NCBI RefSeq assembly: GCF_040395035.1 | Contig: NZ_JBEBRB010000005.1 | Span: 1 to 64,000 of the forward strand | Length of the DNA stretch: 64,000 bases | Source of the DNA: Parapedobacter lycopersici_A | Lineage (GTDB): Bacteria > Bacteroidota > Bacteroidia > Sphingobacteriales > Sphingobacteriaceae | Direction of reading: 5' to 3' | Shown: positions 60,237 to 64,000 of the stretch, one piece after another | Position numbering within the stretch: the stretch's first letter is position 1 | Layout: every line of letters begins with the position of its first letter | Notes under the pieces: model-generated | The model's database searches: none | What the model saw: the letters and a program-made list of their open reading frames with translations, nothing else | Told to the model about the DNA's origin: nothing | Position numbers and translations under genes: made by a program

Positions 60237-61865
60237 TTAAGGATTTTCTGGCAGATTGCCAAAATATTTCCATCCGATAACCTCTTCCATATACGTATCA
60301 ATGAGGCCCACGTTAAGCATATCGTTAATATAGCCAATATGCATGTCGGGGCGGATAAGTACGGTTTTGGTGCCATCCGGCTTTATTTCGAACGCATCAA
60401 AAACCGGCTGATTCCGCGGGGAATAAGGCAGGTAATAAAGGTGCATTTCACGGGGATATTTCTGACGCATCCATTGCCCGATGATATGCAGGTGGTGATG
60501 GCTGATGGTACCTAATAATAGCAGCACGAATCCCGGTTTTTCACACCAGCGGTGTAAGTCGGTCTGGGTTTTTGTTTTTTCGTCAAACACAGAAAGAAAA
60601 GGTAACCGGTCGCCGGCCTGTACACGGCGGCCCGTGGCATGGTGCACGGCAAGTCCCGCTTTCCGGTAGTGGATGGCCAGCTGTGCCGCGGTATCAAACA
60701 GCTTTTGCAGTAGTCGCGGGTTCCTGCCGATATACCGCATTCCAATTGTAAGCAACAGATCCCGTAGCGGGCTCAGCCAGTCGCGTAGACGCATCCCCAG
60801 CCCAAAGGCACTGTCGGTTACGCGAATAATGGAGCGGGCAACAGGCATCCGTTCCCATTCGTAACTATGCAGTATCCGGGGTACCATCCGCCCACTGATC
60901 ACACCGGCCAGCTTCCATGCCAGATTCACGGCATCCTGTATCCCGCTGTTCATTCCCTGGCCGCCGATGGGAGCGTGGATATGCGCAGCGTCACCAATCA
61001 GGAAACAGCGCTGCCGGGCAAATTGCTCAGCCATCCGCCGGTGCACCACAAAGCGGCTGATCCAATGGCATTGGCTCACCGGAAGTGAAAAGCCAACCGC
61101 CTCATCCACCAGCGGCTTGATGTCTGTATAGTTGATAGCCGATCCGGTCTGGCGATTCTCTTTTTCGGGCAGCATACCGACCAGCCTGTAACGGCCTTCA
61201 CCGGCCAGCGGGAAGATTCCCAGCAGGCTGTTTTGCGGCAAAAAGAAGTTTATCAGCCGATTCTGTATTCCCGTTATGTGCACGTCGGCCAGAAAAAACG
61301 CTCCCGGGTAGCGCTTTCCTTCAAAATGTATTTTCAGGCAATCCCTCACGGTGCTGTTTGCCCCGTCGGCACCGATCAGCCATTTACACTGCCAGCGTTG
61401 GACGCCGCCGTTCTGTAACACTTCCACGGTCGCAATACGGTCGTCCTGCCGGAGCGACAGCAGCCGGGTTGCCCAGGATACAGGACAAGCATGCGCCGTT
61501 AAGCGGTCAATCAGCAGTTTTTCTGTTTTTTCCTGGCCGACAAGCAGAACAAAGGGAAAAGCCGTATGAGGTTGGTCGATATCGGTAAACAGGATGCGAC
61601 CCTTTCTTTTTTTCCGGCCATGCACCTGTATGCCATACGCCGGAAACCCGTCCGCGAGCAGCTGGTCGGCCAGACCCAGCTGCCTCAATAGTTCCAGGGT
61701 CCGGGCATGAACCGCAATGGCTTTGGAGTTTCGATCCGGACCCGGTTTGGCATCGATGATGGTGGGCTGGATGCCGAAACGGAGTAACTGGGCGGCCATC
61801 ATCAGGCCCGAGGGGCCTGCGCCCACGATAAGGACATCGGTATGTTTGGCGATTTCCAACGTCAA
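60237..61865 (-). CDS. FAD-dependent aromatic monooxygenase
   Basis: A 542-residue flavoprotein. VLIVGAGPSGLMMAAQ binds FAD, and GDAAHIHAPIGGQGMNSGIQD is the second FAD motif; the C-terminal part (about 400-540) has the thioredoxin-like fold of phenol or pentachlorophenol hydroxylases. It should hydroxylate an aromatic ring using NADPH and O2; the substrate is unknown. The start is a TTG at 61865, overlapping the TGA of the RsmI-like gene as TTGA; no ATG is nearby, so expression depends on coupling. Confidence 0.87.
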   Translation of the reverse strand: MTLEIAKHTDVLIVGAGPSGLMMAAQLLRFGIQPTIIDAKPGPDRNSKAIAVHARTLELLRQLGLADQLLADGFPAYGIQVHGRKKRKGRILFTDIDQPHTAFPFVLLVGQEKTEKLLIDRLTAHACPVSWATRLLSLRQDDRIATVEVLQNGGVQRWQCKWLIGADGANSTVRDCLKIHFEGKRYPGAFFLADVHITGIQNRLINFFLPQNSLLGIFPLAGEGRYRLVGMLPEKENRQTGSAINYTDIKPLVDEAVGFSLPVSQCHWISRFVVHRRMAEQFARQRCFLIGDAAHIHAPIGGQGMNSGIQDAVNLAWKLAGVISGRMVPRILHSYEWERMPVARSIIRVTDSAFGLGMRLRDWLSPLRDLLLTIGMRYIGRNPRLLQKLFDTAAQLAIHYRKAGLAVHHATGRRVQAGDRLPFLSVFDEKTKTQTDLHRWCEKPGFVLLLLGTISHHHLHIIGQWMRQKYPREMHLYYLPYSPRNQPVFDAFEIKPDGTKTVLIRPDMHIGYINDMLNVGLIDTYMEEVIGWKYFGNLPENP

Positions 61866-62569
61866 TAAATCAAAAAAATTGCCGGCTTTTTATGGAAGTC
61901 ATACTGCCGCTTTTTCCATTGCTGCAACGGCATACTAATAATCTGTTCATCGGGGGCCGTCAGGTTGCAGGCCACGCAAAGCCGGGTCTGCGGATTGCCT
62001 ACCCGCAGAATTTCGGCCAACAGCTGATTATTGCGGAAAGGCGTTTCGATGAAGAGCTGCGTCTGCTTTTCCCGGTGTGCCGCATGTTCCATCGACTTGA
62101 TTTTTCGGGTCCGCTCACCCTTTTCAATCGGTAAATAGCCATGAAAGACAAAGCCCTGTCCATTAAATCCGGAGGCCATCAACGCCAACAGGATGGAACT
62201 TGGGCCCACCAACGGGGCGACCCGGATACCGTTACGGTGGGCTTCTGCCACGATATCCGCTCCCGGATCAGCCACGCCCGGGCACCCCGCCTCGCTCATC
62301 AGTCCCACATCCCGGCCCGCCAATAGGCCCGCAAAAAGCGCAGTGAAGTCTACATTACCCCGGACATGTTTGCCGTAATCATGTATCAACAACTCACTTT
62401 GCGGTGTCTCCAGGCCGGCCTGCTTGAGGAACTTCCGCGCTGTTTTCTCGTTCTCCACAATATACTCATCAATTGCATTGATCACACGGCCCAGATAGGG
62501 TGTAAACGAAGCAGCTGCAGCGTCTGCGCTCAACGGTACAGGAATAAGATATAGCGTTCCATAAGGCAT
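61862..62569 (-). CDS. SAM-dependent tetrapyrrole-methylase family protein (RsmI-like)
   Basis: A 235-residue methyltransferase of the TP_methylase fold. GLMSEAGCPGVADPG and GPSSILLALMASGFNG match RsmI, which 2'-O-methylates C1402 of 16S rRNA. It lacks the C-terminal extension of E. coli RsmI, and may be the short Bacteroidota paralogue. ATG 62569 follows a TACGTTTG element by 3 nt; the frame from 62584 would run through that promoter. Confidence 0.85.
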   Translation of the reverse strand: MPYGTLYLIPVPLSADAAAASFTPYLGRVINAIDEYIVENEKTARKFLKQAGLETPQSELLIHDYGKHVRGNVDFTALFAGLLAGRDVGLMSEAGCPGVADPGADIVAEAHRNGIRVAPLVGPSSILLALMASGFNGQGFVFHGYLPIEKGERTRKIKSMEHAAHREKQTQLFIETPFRNNQLLAEILRVGNPQTRLCVACNLTAPDEQIISMPLQQWKKRQYDFHKKPAIFLIY

Positions 62570-62572
62570 ATG

Positions 62573-62580
62573 CAAACGTA
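62573..62580 (-). promoter_or_regulatory. -7 element of the RsmI-like gene
   Basis: TACGTTTG on the minus strand, exact consensus, only 3 nt before the ATG at 62569; leaderless mRNA likely. Confidence 0.6.
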
Positions 62581-62681
62581 ACAAAAGCGAATGACATACA
62601 CATTAGTCAAACCTTCATTACACTGGTATGTTTCTTAAATTCAAACACATTTACTAACTTGCTCAAAATTCCGATACCCAT

Positions 62682-63068
62682 ATGGCCACACAAATTACAG
62701 CCGGGGTGAAAGTTTCGGTGGAAACAGTGTATCAGCCCGAGTATTCAAATCCTGAAAACCAGCATTACATGTTTGCTTACAAGATTACCATTGAAAACCT
62801 GGGCGATTACAGCATCCAGCTGCTGCGCAGGCATTGGTATATTTTTGATTCAAACGGTACACGCCGCGAAGTGGAAGGAGATGGTGTCGTTGGCCTGCAG
62901 CCGGTCATTGAGCCGGGAGAACTGCATGAATATGTTTCGGGCTGCAACCTCAAAAGCGACATGGGCACGATGGAGGGCAACTACCAGGTGATGCGGGAGA
63001 TGGACGGCAGCTTATTTGACGTCAAAATCCCAAAATTTATGTTGATCGCACCGCATCGCTTAAATTAA
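62682..63068 (+). CDS. apaG: ApaG domain protein
   Basis: A 128-residue beta-sandwich protein of the ApaG/DUF525 family: FAYKITIENLGDYSIQLLRRHW, then GVVGLQPVIEPGELHEYVSGC. In E. coli ApaG is linked to cobalt/magnesium resistance and Ap4A; the molecular role is open. It is a single gene; the 508 nt downstream hold no other gene until 63577. Confidence 0.94.
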   Translation: MATQITAGVKVSVETVYQPEYSNPENQHYMFAYKITIENLGDYSIQLLRRHWYIFDSNGTRREVEGDGVVGLQPVIEPGELHEYVSGCNLKSDMGTMEGNYQVMREMDGSLFDVKIPKFMLIAPHRLN

Positions 63069-63257
63069 ACGGAAGCCCCCTGCACCGCGGCCGGAGGAAC
63101 CTGCGATTACCCGTTCCGCCCTGTGGTTTTCGCTTCTTTCCCATACAGGCCGCTGGCGTGTTTTTCGAAGGCAAACAAAGAATCTGCCGAAAATAAATTC
63201 CTCCGCAATCGATACGGAAGTATTGGAAATCCTGCGTGGTCCGGTAAGGTTTTGCCG

Positions 63258-63275
63258 CGGACACTTGTCCGGACA
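63258..63275. other. Palindrome cluster downstream of apaG
   Basis: CGGACA-CT-TGTCCG (63258-63271) overlaps TGTCCGGACA (63266-63275). It might form alternative hairpins in an apaG 3' UTR; the following TTTTCTT is a weak T tract. Confidence 0.4.
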
Positions 63276-63295
63276 GGCGGCAGTTTTCTTCGGCA

Positions 63296-63339
63296 TGAGT
63301 CCATAGTGAGTCCACAGTGAGTCCATAGTGAGTCCAGGT
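63296..63339. repeat. Four tandem 11-bp repeats (TGAGTCCATAG type)
   Basis: TGAGTCCATAG, TGAGTCCACAG, TGAGTCCATAG and TGAGTCCAGGT follow each other without gaps, and CTGGACTCA at 63354-63362 is an inverted copy of the core. The 11-bp period keeps each unit on nearly the same face of the helix. The rest of the 63069-63576 gap shows no gene; near its end is the promoter of the last gene. Confidence 0.8.
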
Positions 63340-63552
63340 TTCCTCGTAAATTGCTGGACTCACCCCGGTGTCACCCCGGACAGAAAACCGAGAAAAGGCG
63401 AATCAATACAGACCGATTATCCCGGCGGTTCCGGACAACCTTCCCCGTTACCCGGGGAGTTGATACCAAGGTCTGCTTTCCTTCGGTTGCCTGGCTGGCG
63501 CAATGGCAACCGCTAATTCCCTGTTCACAAACTTCATAACAAGATATTTCCG

Positions 63553-63560
63553 TAAATTTG
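63553..63560 (+). promoter_or_regulatory. -7 element of the last gene
   Basis: TAAATTTG, exact TAnnTTTG match, 16 nt before the ATG at 63577. Confidence 0.6.
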
Positions 63561-63576
63561 TACAAATTTTTGGCAC

Positions 63577-64000
63577 ATGGGCGAATCAGCGGTTGTTTTC
63601 GGCGCAACGGGATTAGTTGGCAGACATCTGCTGGGGTGCTTGTTAAACGACCCGGTCTATTCGCGGATTATCGTTGTCACACGGAAGCCGATCGGTATAG
63701 AACATGTTAAAATACAGCAAGTTATATCCGATTTTAATTCTATTGAATCGAAAAAAGACGAACTGGTTGCGGATTGTTTTTTCTGTTGTCTGGGAACGAC
63801 GCGCAGGAATACCCCGGATCTGGACCGCTATTATGAAGTGGACCACGATTATCCGGTATGGGCGGCCCATACGGCAAAAGCGGCCGGCGCGAAGGCATTT
63901 GTCCTGGTTTCGGCGGTAGGGGCAAACCCGGGCTCAGCTAATTTTTACATTAAGATGAAGGGGGAGACCGAACGTGACGTCATTGCAGCGGGATTGAACG
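63577..64000 (+). CDS. NAD(P)-binding oxidoreductase, TIP30-like (partial, runs off the edge)
   Basis: The first 141 codons of a Rossmann-fold protein: MGESAVVFGATGLVGRHLL holds the G-x-x-G-x-x-G nucleotide loop, CCLGTTRRNTPDLDRYYEVD and FVLVSAVGANPGSANFY follow, and the frame is open to the window's end. The order fits the HTATIP2/TIP30-like atypical SDR group (about 215 residues in full), commonly annotated as an NAD-dependent epimerase/dehydratase or oxidoreductase. The substrate is unknown. About one third is missing. Confidence 0.85.
   Translation, partial: MGESAVVFGATGLVGRHLLGCLLNDPVYSRIIVVTRKPIGIEHVKIQQVISDFNSIESKKDELVADCFFCCLGTTRRNTPDLDRYYEVDHDYPVWAAHTAKAAGAKAFVLVSAVGANPGSANFYIKMKGETERDVIAAGLN

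Noticed and set aside
63296..63339. CRISPR array
   Set aside because: The repeats are 11 bp and directly adjacent with no spacers; no cas genes are in the window.

Overview
The window is chromosomal DNA from a member of the Bacteroidota, most likely the family Sphingobacteriaceae with a fairly high GC content (a Parapedobacter- or Olivibacter-like genus is a guess from protein character only). The signs are the promoter signature TAnnTTTG seen again and again just upstream of genes, the lack of strong Shine-Dalgarno sites, and lineage-typical families: DUF3078, CarboxypepD_reg-like, DUF6952, DUF4369/TlpA, a NagB-LmbE fusion, GH109 and tandem HEPN proteins. I see no insertion sequence, prophage, CRISPR array or rRNA. 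One tRNA (Arg, CCT) is at the left edge, and the last gene runs off the right edge.

Layout. 0-2 kb: tRNA, then a peroxide-defence operon (peroxiredoxin, thioredoxin, DUF6952), then 390 bp without a gene that hold an inverted repeat and a possible small RNA with a good terminator. 2-6.6 kb: secreted PIG-L deacetylase, two tiny membrane proteins (one of 39 residues) and a sodium:solute symporter. 6.6-12.7 kb (minus): cell-wall amidase, DUF3078, two tandem glucosaminidase-LysM proteins, an O-methyltransferase, folE and queD. 13-16.9 kb: typA, a sulfatase, a small lipoprotein. 16.9-19.6 kb: two tandem HEPN-domain paralogues facing a divergent HTH/S24-like regulator, with a palindrome between them. 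19.6-25.4 kb: rRNA methylase, idi, an unknown gene back to back with kbl, an AraC regulator and a DUF983 protein.

25.5-40.1 kb is an amino-sugar and peptidoglycan salvage region: NagB-LmbE fusion, GH109, a deformylase, an SSS symporter, MurQ, NamZ, NagA, a lipoprotein amidase, a two-domain serine hydrolase and an S9 peptidase. Together these would cut murein fragments outside the cytoplasm, import MurNAc-type sugars, remove lactate (MurQ), deacetylate (NagA) and deaminate (NagB) to fructose-6-phosphate. AnmK at 52 kb supplies MurNAc-6P from anhydro-MurNAc. No MurNAc kinase and no NagZ are in the window. murF follows at 40.3 kb.

42-47.5 kb: a bacitracin/lantibiotic-type ABC ATPase next to an ABC-2 permease fused to a DUF4369-like segment and a TlpA thioredoxin domain (the most unusual protein here), a lipoprotein serine hydrolase, a CoA-binding protein and a divergent PAP2 protein. 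47.5-64 kb is mostly housekeeping: Nudix, amidohydrolase, rlmN, comF, VanZ, gcvH, anmK, cdsA, CPBP protease, aspartyl protease, zinc-ribbon coiled coil, Nif3, ElaA-like GNAT, flavin monooxygenase, an RsmI-like methylase and apaG.

A window-wide feature is that about ten genes have the -7 element only 3-6 nt before the start codon, which implies leaderless mRNAs. Many starts were chosen with that in mind. Family names come from recognising motifs by eye; no database search was run.
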